From: Chitinophaga ginsengisoli
Lineage (GTDB): Bacteria > Bacteroidota > Bacteroidia > Chitinophagales > Chitinophagaceae
Direction of reading: 5' to 3'
NCBI RefSeq assembly: GCF_003014595.1
Contig: NZ_PYGK01000003.1
Location: forward strand, 434,001-498,000
DNA: 64,000 nucleotides
The position numbers and the translations under genes were made by a program. The notes under the pieces are model-generated. The model made no database searches and was not told the DNA's origin. It saw only the letters and a program-made list of their open reading frames with translations. Shown here piece after piece: positions 46,375 through 54,091 of this stretch (its first letter is position 1; every line of letters starts with the position of its first letter).

Positions 46375-46401
46375 TCCTTTCCTGATAGGAAAGGATTTTT
46401 T
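46375..46401 (+). terminator. Hairpin with plus-strand T run upstream of the SusC gene
   Basis: Perfect 9-bp arms TCCTTTCCT / AGGAAAGGA, 3-nt loop, then TTTTTT on the plus strand. The flanking genes are on the minus strand, so as a terminator it faces antisense transcripts; as RNA on the sense strand it is a leader hairpin of SusC. Confidence 0.5.
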
Positions 46402-46466
46402 ATGTGGTATTACCGGGAAATGCTGTTGTTTTTTTCATAACGGGATTGCTTGATTTTTGTGAAATA

Positions 46467-47336
46467 TTATTGGCACCCTTCTCCGCTGATATATACTTCT
46501 TTTTTGTCCTGACTAATGCGGAATGTGGAATTGTTGATCTTACATAATAGCTCCAGTATTCTCTCCATAGACGTGTGTTCATCAAAGCTGGCAATGAATG
46601 TACACTTCTTCAGTGCGTCATTCTCAAAATGGAAAGCTACGTCGTACTTCCTGCTTAACATGTTTGCAATGGATTCAAATGTTTCATTGTTCACTTCAAA
46701 CCCGCCTTTTATCCAGGCGTGGTAAACGGTTGCGTTGACTGTTCTTTCGGCTGTGCTGTCTGTTACTTCCTTCAGCGTGATCTGTTTATTGGCTGTCAGT
46801 ATTGTAATATGTTTTCGTTCGTCTTCCACCCGTATCTTTCCGGAGGCGACGGTGATAGCAGTTGGCTCGCCGTTGTAGGCTTTAATATTGAAACTGGTGC
46901 CCAGTACAGTTGTAGTGCTGCCTCCCGCTTTTACGACAAATGGCTTATCGGCCTTTTTCACATCAAAAAATGCTTCGCCGCTGAGTGTTACTTCCCTGCG
47001 CTGCGGCCCGTCAGTGTATTGAAGTTTGCTGTCGGCATTCAACCATACAATGCTGCTGTCGGGCAGTACAATCCTGTTCTGTTGTTGCTTTGGTACATAT
47101 ACGATAAGTTTCTTTTCTACCTGCTTCGGATATAAAGCCCAGATGCCCACGGCTATGATAACCGCTGCAGCCATCCACCATACTGTGGACAAATGCCGCC
47201 TCCGGGGCCTGTCTTCATCCCTGACTATATCCATTTCTTCCTTTCCGTACCATTGCATCAGGATGTTGATCTCTTCCTCTGTAGCGGTGCCTGCCAGCCA
47301 TTTGCGGGCAAGTTCGTGGATGTAATCATCAGGCAT
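46467..47336 (-). CDS. FecR family anti-sigma factor
   Basis: A 289-residue inner-membrane regulator: cytosolic N-terminus ELARKWLAGTATEEEINILMQWY, membrane segment about 49-70 (VWWMAAAVIIAVGIWALYP), FecR domain YTDGPQRREVTLSGEAFFDVKKADKPFVVKAGGSTTTVLGTSFNIKAYNGEPTAITVASGKIRV, and a C-terminal STN-contact region FESIANMLSRKYDVAFHFEND. It sequesters the neighbouring sigma factor until the SusC STN domain signals. It lies 70 nt downstream of the sigma gene. Confidence 0.92.
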   Translation of the reverse strand: MPDDYIHELARKWLAGTATEEEINILMQWYGKEEMDIVRDEDRPRRRHLSTVWWMAAAVIIAVGIWALYPKQVEKKLIVYVPKQQQNRIVLPDSSIVWLNADSKLQYTDGPQRREVTLSGEAFFDVKKADKPFVVKAGGSTTTVLGTSFNIKAYNGEPTAITVASGKIRVEDERKHITILTANKQITLKEVTDSTAERTVNATVYHAWIKGGFEVNNETFESIANMLSRKYDVAFHFENDALKKCTFIASFDEHTSMERILELLCKINNSTFRISQDKKEVYISGEGCQ

Positions 47337-47406
47337 TATTTCCTAGTTATACTAATTAAGAGTGTATAACTGACAATTTACCCTTGCTTTTAAGAAAGAT
47401 TTTTTT

Positions 47407-47994
47407 TCAGAAGAGAAGTGTATGTAGTGCGCTTAGTTTCAGGCGTAATATTTTCAAGGCTTTGGTGAGGTGCCCTTCGGCTGTTTTTTGAGATATATTG
47501 AAGGTTTCAGCCGCCTGGCCGATAGAGTAGTCGAGTAGTTTATTATAATAGAACACCTGCCGGCTCTTTTCCGGCAATTCACTGGCAACGGTTTCTATTA
47601 GTTGTAAGAGGAGCCTGTCATTTACCAGGGATTCCACGTCGGTTTCTTTGTTGCCGGAGGCTTCCGCCATATCGGATAAAGTCTTCATTCTGGCGGCAAT
47701 GGTCTGCCTGCTGGCCAGGTAATGAAATACAGCGTAACGGGTGATGGCGAAGAGGTAAGGTTTCAGGGCGGAGATCTCTATGTCATGTCTTTTCTCCCAT
47801 AGAATAATGAAGGTATCCTGTACGATCTCTTCTGCGATCTCTTTGACGTGGAGGCGCTTCATGGTGACATGGAATAACAGGTCCCAATACCGGTTGTACA
47901 CTTCATTAAAAGCGTCAACGGAATCAGCCCTGATCATATCCCACAGGTAATTATCCGTGTAAGTGGAATCCGGATGAATGTGCGCGTTCTTCAC
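47407..47994 (-). CDS. ECF sigma factor of the SusCD locus
   Basis: A 195-residue ECF sigma factor. Region 2 (FNEVYNRYWDLLFHVTMKRLHVKEIAEEIVQDTFIILWEKR) and region 4 (LPEKSRQVFYYNKLLDYSIGQAAETFNISQKTAEGHLTKALKILR) are complete. The longest frame starts at a GTG; an ATG at 47937 (MIRADSV) would cut into the first helix, so the GTG is preferred. It is expected to drive the SusC-SusD-GH127 genes on release from FecR. Confidence 0.9.
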   Translation of the reverse strand: MKNAHIHPDSTYTDNYLWDMIRADSVDAFNEVYNRYWDLLFHVTMKRLHVKEIAEEIVQDTFIILWEKRHDIEISALKPYLFAITRYAVFHYLASRQTIAARMKTLSDMAEASGNKETDVESLVNDRLLLQLIETVASELPEKSRQVFYYNKLLDYSIGQAAETFNISQKTAEGHLTKALKILRLKLSALHTLLF

Positions 47995-48111
47995 GTGAAA
48001 AGTATAAAGCCCTTATAAGTGTGTAATCTACAATTAAATCTTCACTTTTCCAATATGGGATTACCTATCAGGAAATACTGGCCTGATATTTTTTCTTTAT
48101 GTGTTGTGGGA

Positions 48112-48819
48112 TTATAAGGCAGTGGCGTTGACGGCATTCATCATAGTACAACCTACTATTCCGGCAGTTTCAGTACGCAGGCGGGTGTCTCCCAATGAAA
48201 CGGGCTGGAATCCTTTTTCCAGGGCCAGTTTGATCTCTTCCGGCGTGAAGTCGCCTTCTGGCCCGATCAGCAACAGGCTGTCCTTACCCGGCTGCATGGC
48301 TTGCCACAGGTGTTGCTTCTGTTCCGGCAGGCAATGCGCGATAAACAGCTGGTCCGCAGGTGGCTGCTGCACCAGTGTCTCAAAGGTAGCGGGAGCAGTG
48401 AGCTCGGGGAGGTAAAATTGCTGTGATTGCAGCATGGCGGAGACGAGGATGCTCTCAAAACGGTCCGCACGGAACTTTTCCTTTTCGGTACGCTGGCTTA
48501 CCAGGGGGATGATGGCCTGTATACCGATTTCAGTGGCTTTCTCCAGGAACCATTCTATACGGGAGGTATTTTTAGTAAAGGAAATGGCAATGCGGACAGG
48601 CGCTTTTACAGGCGGCATCAACTCATAGTTTTTCACCTGCACCACACACTTTTTACGGTTGTCGTCCGTGATAACGGCGGTATACCTGCCACCACGACCG
48701 TCGGCCAGCAGCACTTCATCACCGGCCTCATGGCGCAGCACCTGAATGCAATATTTGGAGGTAGGTTCGTCCATTGTGTAATGACTGGTGCCGGAGGTGA
48801 TGTCTTTCGCGTAAAACAT
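48112..48819 (-). CDS. rsmE: 16S rRNA m3U1498 methyltransferase
   Basis: A 235-residue SPOUT-class enzyme that methylates N3 of U1498 in 16S rRNA. The N-terminal PUA-like domain includes KYCIQVLRHEAGDEVLLADGRGGRYTAVI. The trefoil-knot domain has IAISFTKNTSRIEWFLEKATEIGIQAIIPLVSQRTE and the SAM-binding LLLIGPEGDFTPEEIKLALEKGFQPVSLGDTRLRTETAGI. Full length for the family. It is preceded by a very long inverted repeat. Confidence 0.95.
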   Translation of the reverse strand: MFYAKDITSGTSHYTMDEPTSKYCIQVLRHEAGDEVLLADGRGGRYTAVITDDNRKKCVVQVKNYELMPPVKAPVRIAISFTKNTSRIEWFLEKATEIGIQAIIPLVSQRTEKEKFRADRFESILVSAMLQSQQFYLPELTAPATFETLVQQPPADQLFIAHCLPEQKQHLWQAMQPGKDSLLLIGPEGDFTPEEIKLALEKGFQPVSLGDTRLRTETAGIVGCTMMNAVNATAL

Positions 48820-48868
48820 ATTGCCTGTTGAAATTTTTGCAAATATCGGTTACTTGGTGGATATGGGG

Positions 48869-48959
48869 AGCATATGAATTGCATATGACTAGCATATTCC
48901 TCCGTTTAAAAACGGAGGAAGAACGGAGGAATATGCTAGTCATATGCAACTCATATGCT
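48869..48959. repeat. Near-perfect long inverted repeat (38-bp arms)
   Basis: Left arm 48869-48906 and right arm 48922-48959 are reverse complements except for one position, separated by 15 nt. The arms contain CATATG words, and a nested CCTCCGTT / AACGGAGG pairing overlaps the loop. It lies between the hypothetical gene at 49039-49371 and rsmE, about 50 nt upstream of the rsmE start. No ORF is inside. Confidence 0.9.
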
Positions 48960-49038
48960 AGATAGATGGAGATACCGGCTTTAATGAGACAAATCACTTC
49001 GAAGAGAATATATAAAAAAATAGATACTACATTTGGGA

Positions 49039-49371
49039 TTAATCGTTGAATAATGTGTTATAATCTTCAACGCTGCCTACCTTATAACGTGAAAGATCGT
49101 TAGTGATCTCACGCAGATCATTTATCTCATTGTTAAACATTTCTAACTGTGTGCTGGCTTCGTTCTTTAAGTCTGCATCTATAATTAATGTAGTGCTTTT
49201 CTCAGCTCCTTTGAAAATCGGAAAAATACCGGTCACTATGTCTTTGGCCATTTCTGATGTATAACTGTTGAAATTCTTTTCAATATCATCTATGATTCCC
49301 CTGATTAACTCTGCTATGTTAGAAAGTCCTTTCCGGACATTCAGAATAATGACCAAATGTTCATTCCTCAT
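49039..49371 (-). CDS. Hypothetical protein of the AT-rich islet
   Basis: A 110-residue predicted soluble protein, mostly helical, rich in Asn, Ile, Glu and Lys (VRKGLSNIAELIRGIIDDIEKNFNSYTSEMAKDIVTGIF). No family recognised. Codon use is markedly more AT-rich than in the flanking rsmE and MATE genes, which suggests recent acquisition. Clear start ATG and no signal peptide. It could be an immunity-type or regulatory small protein, but nothing in the sequence shows this. Confidence 0.6.
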   Translation of the reverse strand: MRNEHLVIILNVRKGLSNIAELIRGIIDDIEKNFNSYTSEMAKDIVTGIFPIFKGAEKSTTLIIDADLKNEASTQLEMFNNEINDLREITNDLSRYKVGSVEDYNTLFND

Positions 49372-49592
49372 AGTGTATTTTTTTCTAAGTTAGGAGGGTA
49401 CTTTAAGACTAGCAAATAATGAGAAAACGTTGTATAGATACATTTACTATCTTATTATGTTGACTACTTTTTTCTCTTGATGAAACTTAAAGAATAACAA
49501 AATTTGAGTCGTTAAAAAATTTCATCTTAATACTTATTCAGATGGCAATCGGATAGCATAAAAAAAGCTATATTGATTGCTAAATATCCATT

Positions 49593-50281
49593 GTGGCTGA
49601 TAAACTGAATTATGTAGATGATAATATAGTAACCCCAGTTTGTAAAGTCAGTGATAGTTATGGTCTCATGAGTGAACACAACCTGACCATTAATGATCTA
49701 ATTAATCTTTGTGGTGGCATTCCATCCAGAGAAATTACTGAGTGCAGAATTGAAATTATTACAGGCACCAAAGACATTGTGCACATAAAGGTATTTACTG
49801 ATTTATACGAAGTGGTACGTTCAATTGACTTTGAGTACGGCCTGATCGACAATCATTTTATGCTTGTGTATAAAAAAGGTGAAAACATAGGCACCCGATT
49901 ATTTTTAAACAGGTAAAAGCCGCTATTAAAAGACGGTTTATAAAACTTAAAACTACAGCGTTTGCTCCTAGCCAATATGAAGACACAGCATGGCTAGGAT
50001 ATTATTTTTGGGGAAGGGTTGGATATAAAATGCTTCCGGACGAACAAATGGAGTTTCAAGAATGGATAAAGGAATTTGAGCGGAGTGAAAGTTCTTTACA
50101 GGAATTATTATTAACCAGGGACGGTCGCGAATTATGGAAAAAATATGGATATACATGGATTGGCGAATTCTACCTTAACGGCAAAGGAAATTGTCTGTAT
50201 TATCTAACACGTTATCTGCGGAGCAAGAATATATCCTTTGAAGCTGAAATTCCGATGTTAAACATGTGGCAAATGCAATAA
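49593..50281 (+). CDS. GNAT-like protein split by a -1 frame change (programmed frameshift or lesion)
   Basis: Frame 1 runs from GTG 49593 to TAA 49916 (107 residues). The -1 frame is open from 49883 to 50281 but has no usable start before ATG 50030. Joining them at the T_TTA_AAC heptamer (49904-49910) gives a 229-residue protein. Across the join it reads GENIGTRLFLNQVKAAIKRR, a GNAT motif-A-like stretch (G-x-x-G-T then an amphipathic helix), followed by WLGYYFWGRVGYKM, which matches the usual GYY.W.RLGY continuation. That continuity implies one ancestral gene. Whether the break is programmed, a mutation or a sequencing error cannot be told. Substrate unknown; AT-rich like its neighbours. Confidence 0.6.
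49904..49910 (+). other. Candidate -1 slippery heptamer T_TTA_AAC
   Basis: In the reading frame of the upstream part the codons are TTT TTA AAC AGG TAA, so the heptamer is in the correct X_XXY_YYZ register and the stop follows one codon later. A -1 slip continues as CAG GTA AAA GCC into the open downstream frame. An AAGGTG purine run lies about 23-28 nt upstream; only a weak downstream stem is visible. Confidence 0.5.
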
Positions 50282-50452
50282 CTGTTGTTTAACCTCCGTA
50301 ATACTTTTATGCTTGTTTTCCAGAACAAATTCTATCTGGTTCGGATACATCTTCTCCACAGCTTCAATTCCCTTTTCGCTAAAGAGCACGAAAGCTAAAA
50401 GCATTTCACTAATTACAAGCTTTTTTCTATATGATTCGAGATTATCCATCAT
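50258..50452 (-). CDS. Small hypothetical protein
   Basis: A 64-residue predicted helical protein (MMDNLESYRKKLVISEMLLAFVLFSEKGIEAVEKMYPNQIE...) with a clear ATG. It overlaps the end of the plus-strand GNAT-like gene by 24 nt, tail to tail, and ends just before MATE-side sequence on the other flank. I do not recognise the family. The plus-strand frame opposite it (50313-50525) has a less protein-like sequence. Possibly a chance ORF. Confidence 0.4.
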   Translation of the reverse strand: MMDNLESYRKKLVISEMLLAFVLFSEKGIEAVEKMYPNQIEFVLENKHKSITEVKQQLLHLPHV

Positions 50453-50481
50453 TACAAATCTACCGAAAAAAGTGATTCTAT

Positions 50482-51825
50482 TTACACATCCGCTACCACC
50501 GCCCTCGTCTTATGTTGAAACCTGAAAAACAACAATACCGACGCCACCAGCAATCCAATCAACAATCCCCACCAGATGCCCTGTACACCGTACCCAAGAT
50601 AGATCCCCAGGAAGTAACCTACAGGCAATCCTAACACCCAATACGCCAGCAATGTGATCACAGTTGGTATCCGTACATCTCCTAATCCACGAAGAATGCC
50701 CAGCCCTACCACCTGTGTACCATCAAACAACTGGAAGAACGCAGCAATGATGAGCAGATTAGCGGCAATATCAATAACGGCAGGATCATTGATATACATC
50801 AATGGCAGCAGCCTGCAACCCAACATAAAGATCAGGGCTGCCATTCCCATCATCACCAGTACCATATGATAACTGGCTATGGCGGAAGAACGCAGCTCCC
50901 GCCACTGTCCTGCACCAAAGTGATTCCCGCTTTTGATACCTGCAGCAGCAGAGATACCACTGGCCATCATGTAAGTAATAGACGCGAGATTGATGGCTAT
51001 CTGATGCGCCGCCTGTTCTCTGGCTCCTATCCAGCCTGCCATCACGATAGCACTACTGAATGCACTCACTTCAAAGATATATTGCAGGGCTACAGGCGTA
51101 CCGATACCCAGTATCTGTTTGATGGCAGCCATAGACAAATAACGTTGCCGGAAGTTTACCAGGTAAGCCTTGAAACGTGGAGAAGACAGCACATACCAGG
51201 TCATAGCGACCGCCATCAGGAACCTGTCTGTCAGTGTACCAATACCCACACCGATCACACCCAGCTTTGGCGCACCAAACAGTCCATATACCAATGTGAT
51301 ACCGATCGCTATATTCAATACATTCCCAATGATACTGATGTTCATGGCCTGTCGGGTGAATCCCAGTCCCTCCGCAAACTGTTTAAACGTCAGGAAGATC
51401 ATCAGCGGAAAGTAGGAAATGCCCAGCAGCTGCAGAAAAGGTTTGGCCAGTACACGTACATCCTCTTCCTGTCCCAGCAGGTGCAGGTAATTACTGCCGG
51501 CGATGATGGCTGTTGACAACAACAATCCAAGCACAATATTAATGACAAGACTATGGCGCAGCAGGAAGCCGCATTGCGCAATGTTCTTACGACCATGTTC
51601 CTGGGCAATCAGCGGGGTGAGGCCATAGGACATCCCGATGCCTACGACCATGAATATGGAAAACAAACTGCTTCCCAGCGCTACTGCAGCCAGGGGTACA
51701 TCACCGGTATGACCAATGATGATCGTGTCGGAAAAGGCCACCAGAACGTGCCCTAACTGGGAAATAACAACAGGGTATGCTAACCGGAAATTGTCTTTGT
51801 AGTACAGACGATATTTAGTCCACAT
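50482..51825 (-). CDS. MATE family multidrug/metabolite efflux protein
   Basis: A 447-residue inner-membrane antiporter with twelve hydrophobic segments in two MatE halves. The N-terminus FRLAYPVVISQLGHVLVAFSDTIIIGHTGDVPLAAVALGSSLF and the FLTFKQFAEGLGFTR segment of the first half are typical of the NorM/DinF group. The second half begins QILGIGTPVALQYIFEVSAFSSAIVMAGWIGAREQAAHQIAINLAS. It would expel cationic drugs or metabolites using Na+ or H+. Monocistronic; a terminator lies between it and dnaB. Confidence 0.93.
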   Translation of the reverse strand: MWTKYRLYYKDNFRLAYPVVISQLGHVLVAFSDTIIIGHTGDVPLAAVALGSSLFSIFMVVGIGMSYGLTPLIAQEHGRKNIAQCGFLLRHSLVINIVLGLLLSTAIIAGSNYLHLLGQEEDVRVLAKPFLQLLGISYFPLMIFLTFKQFAEGLGFTRQAMNISIIGNVLNIAIGITLVYGLFGAPKLGVIGVGIGTLTDRFLMAVAMTWYVLSSPRFKAYLVNFRQRYLSMAAIKQILGIGTPVALQYIFEVSAFSSAIVMAGWIGAREQAAHQIAINLASITYMMASGISAAAGIKSGNHFGAGQWRELRSSAIASYHMVLVMMGMAALIFMLGCRLLPLMYINDPAVIDIAANLLIIAAFFQLFDGTQVVGLGILRGLGDVRIPTVITLLAYWVLGLPVGYFLGIYLGYGVQGIWWGLLIGLLVASVLLFFRFQHKTRAVVADV

Positions 51826-51848
51826 AATCTTAATAGGGGGAAATTAAA

Positions 51849-51878
51849 AAAGGCGCTCCGTAGTGAAGGAGCGCCTTT
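51849..51878 (-). terminator. dnaB terminator
   Basis: Perfect 11-bp arms AAAGGCGCTCC / GGAGCGCCTTT with a short loop; on the minus strand the stem is followed by a T run and TTAATTT. It lies 23 nt after the dnaB stop. Confidence 0.85.
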
Positions 51879-51901
51879 AGTATTATTACTAATCTGTTTA
51901 C

Positions 51902-53473
51902 TTAAAAAGGAGCATCTTCAAATCCTTCATCGAAATTCATGTCGTTCATCTTGGAACCCTTCTGGATATACAGCTTCGCTTCATCGTTGCCACCGCCGTC
52001 ATTACCACCGCGCATTCCTGCGAATGAATTACTGCTGCCACCACCGGGGTTTTCCAGACTTCCATCATCTTCAAAACGCTGGAATTCGAGTACCGCACGC
52101 AACTTGATGGTATCCAGCTGACCGTTACGGTGTTTAGCTATACGCACGTGGGTCTCCCCTTTGTTGGATTCGCCCATCTCGTTGGTGTTGATCTCATAGT
52201 ATTCAGGACGGTACAGGAACATTACCATGTCAGCATCCTGCTCGATCGCTCCGGATTCACGGAGGTCACTCAACTGTGGCATCTTGTTACCATCTTTACG
52301 CTTTTCCACGTCACGGCTCAACTGGGAGAGGGCCAGGATCGGCACGTGCAACTCTTTTGCCAGCCCTTTCAGGTCCCTGGAGATCTTACTGATCTCCTGC
52401 TCACGGTTAGTGCCCTTTCCATCGGCACTACCACTCATCAGCTGCAGGTAGTCGATGATGATCACCCCTACCCCGTGGTTGTGTACCAGCCTTCTGGCCT
52501 TGGCGCGCAACTCAAAGATGTTCAGTGCCGGGGTATCGTCGATGAAGATAGGTGCTTTTGCCAGGCGTTCAATACCATGGGTCATCAGCTTCTTCATTTC
52601 ATACTCTTCCAGTTTACCCCTGGTGATCTTTTCCAGTTTTATTTCCGACTCCGCTGACAGGATACGTTGTACGATCTGTCCGGAGGACATTTCTAAAGAG
52701 AACACCGCTGCTCCTTTCGGGAATCTTGGGTGAAGGGCGGCGTTTCTGGCCAGGTTCAGTGCGAAAGCCGTCTTACCCACCGCAGGACGTGCCGCGATGA
52801 TGATAAGATCCGTCGACTGCCAGCCATAGGTTACTTTGTCCAGTGAAGGGAATCCGGAAGGTACCCCGGTAATATCATCCCCACGGTTACGCAGGTCTTC
52901 AATACGCTTCATGGTGTTCACCAATACCCTGTCGATACTGTCGTAGTTCTTACGAAGGTGGTTGTTGGTCACCTCGAAAAGTTTACTTTCCGCGGAGTCC
53001 AGCAGGTCGAATACGTCGGCCGTGTCCTCATAAGATTCACTCAGGATCTCTCCGGATATGCGGATCAGTTCCCGCTGAATGAATTTCTGCAGGATGATAC
53101 GGGCATGCGCTTCAATATTGGCAGAAGAAACCACGGTGTTGGTCAACCGGGTAATATAATATGGGCCGCCCACTATTTCCAGTTCGCCCATTGAACGGAG
53201 TTCCTCCACAACGGTCAGAATGTCCACCGGCATGGATTTACCTGCCAGCCGGGTCATAGCCGTAAATATCTTCTGATGTGCTTCTACGTAAAAACATTCA
53301 CCTTTCAATATCTCTACCACCGTGTCAAATGCTCCTTTCTCCAGCATAATGGCTCCCAATACAGCCTCTTCCATCTCCTTTGCCTGCGGAGGAATCTTGC
53401 CGTACATCATGGTAGATACGTCAACGGACGACTTACGACGCACGTTGCGGTCTTTCTTTAGATTGAGATCCAT
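51902..53473 (-). CDS. dnaB: Replicative DNA helicase
   Basis: A 523-residue hexameric 5'-3' helicase of the replisome. N-terminal domain about 25-170 (IPPQAKEMEEAVLGAIMLEKGAFDTV) binds primase. The RecA-like motor has Walker A ARPAVGKT (228-235), Walker B VIIIDYLQLM, and the arginine-finger and motif-4 region LSQLSRDVEKR...PQLSDLRESGAIEQDADMVMFLYRPEYY. The tail is Gly-rich and acidic (GMRGGNDGGGNDEAKLYIQKGSKMNDMNFDEGFED). No intein. Divergent from pheT across 618 bp holding DnaA-box-like sites. Confidence 0.96.
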   Translation of the reverse strand: MDLNLKKDRNVRRKSSVDVSTMMYGKIPPQAKEMEEAVLGAIMLEKGAFDTVVEILKGECFYVEAHQKIFTAMTRLAGKSMPVDILTVVEELRSMGELEIVGGPYYITRLTNTVVSSANIEAHARIILQKFIQRELIRISGEILSESYEDTADVFDLLDSAESKLFEVTNNHLRKNYDSIDRVLVNTMKRIEDLRNRGDDITGVPSGFPSLDKVTYGWQSTDLIIIAARPAVGKTAFALNLARNAALHPRFPKGAAVFSLEMSSGQIVQRILSAESEIKLEKITRGKLEEYEMKKLMTHGIERLAKAPIFIDDTPALNIFELRAKARRLVHNHGVGVIIIDYLQLMSGSADGKGTNREQEISKISRDLKGLAKELHVPILALSQLSRDVEKRKDGNKMPQLSDLRESGAIEQDADMVMFLYRPEYYEINTNEMGESNKGETHVRIAKHRNGQLDTIKLRAVLEFQRFEDDGSLENPGGGSSNSFAGMRGGNDGGGNDEAKLYIQKGSKMNDMNFDEGFEDAPF

Positions 53474-53650
53474 CTCTATTTGTTCGTGATTAATCTGTTA
53501 ATCAAAAAGTTATTGTGTCGTGGCTTCCTTAGTTCTCTTTACAATTTTGTTGTACCCGCTGAGCAACTCCCGTTTTATTAAATTGTAAACTTTTTTGGGC
53601 CGTACCGACTAAGGTAACCGCATTTTTCGAGTTTCTAAAGTTTGCCTGGG

Positions 53651-53788
53651 TATATAATTTATAAGCTGACATGCACATGTTATGCACCCGCAAAATGACA
53701 GTTATACACTGACTATCGATCCTTTATCCACCAAATCAACACAATATCCCCACACAAAGGTCTGGATATTCACAAACAATGTGTAAAA
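53651..53788. other. DnaA-box-like cluster with adjacent AT-rich stretch
   Basis: AT-rich TATATAATTTATAAG (53651-53665) is followed by TTATGCACC (53680), TTATACACT (53702), TTATCCACC (53724) and ATATTCACA (53766), plus TGTGTAAAA (53780) in reverse. Each is one mismatch from TTATNCACA. The first three are exactly 22 bp apart. It lies between divergent dnaB and pheT. The rest of the 618-bp gap holds an 11-bp tandem array and no gene. Confidence 0.45.
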
Positions 53789-53912
53789 AAGTTTCACACA
53801 TAGGGTTTGCGGATTTGCACATTGTTTCCCGTGAGCTATTTCGTATTTATGTAACCGGTATAATCTGGTGCGATTGTTGGGCGCGGGCCAGAAATGGGAC
53901 AGGGCCATCCCC

Positions 53913-53967
53913 CTTGTTCGACGCTTGTTCGATGCTTGTTCGATGCTTGTTCGATGCGTACTCTCTG
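53913..53967. repeat. Tandem array, five 11-bp units, consensus CTTGTTCGATG
   Basis: Units are CTTGTTCGACG, three identical CTTGTTCGATG, and a degenerate CGTACTCTCTG. The first seven bases equal those of the array at 37352-37406, and the fifth unit ends TCTCTG as that array does. Both arrays are 55 bp long. It lies 125 bp upstream of pheT. Confidence 0.85.
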
Positions 53968-54091
53968 CCAAAGGAAGGCCACGTACACCCGGGATTTTAC
54001 CGGCAGGTACACAGAACCGGGCGCTATTCCGTCCTCTATATAGGGACTATTCGTGATTTACACTAACTTTACGGACTTATATAATTTACAA

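Noticed and set aside
50313..50525. Plus-strand frame of 70 codons after the GNAT-like gene
   Set aside because: It overlaps the start of the MATE-side sequence and the better minus-strand frame, and its translation is low-quality (Ser/Pro/Phe-rich).
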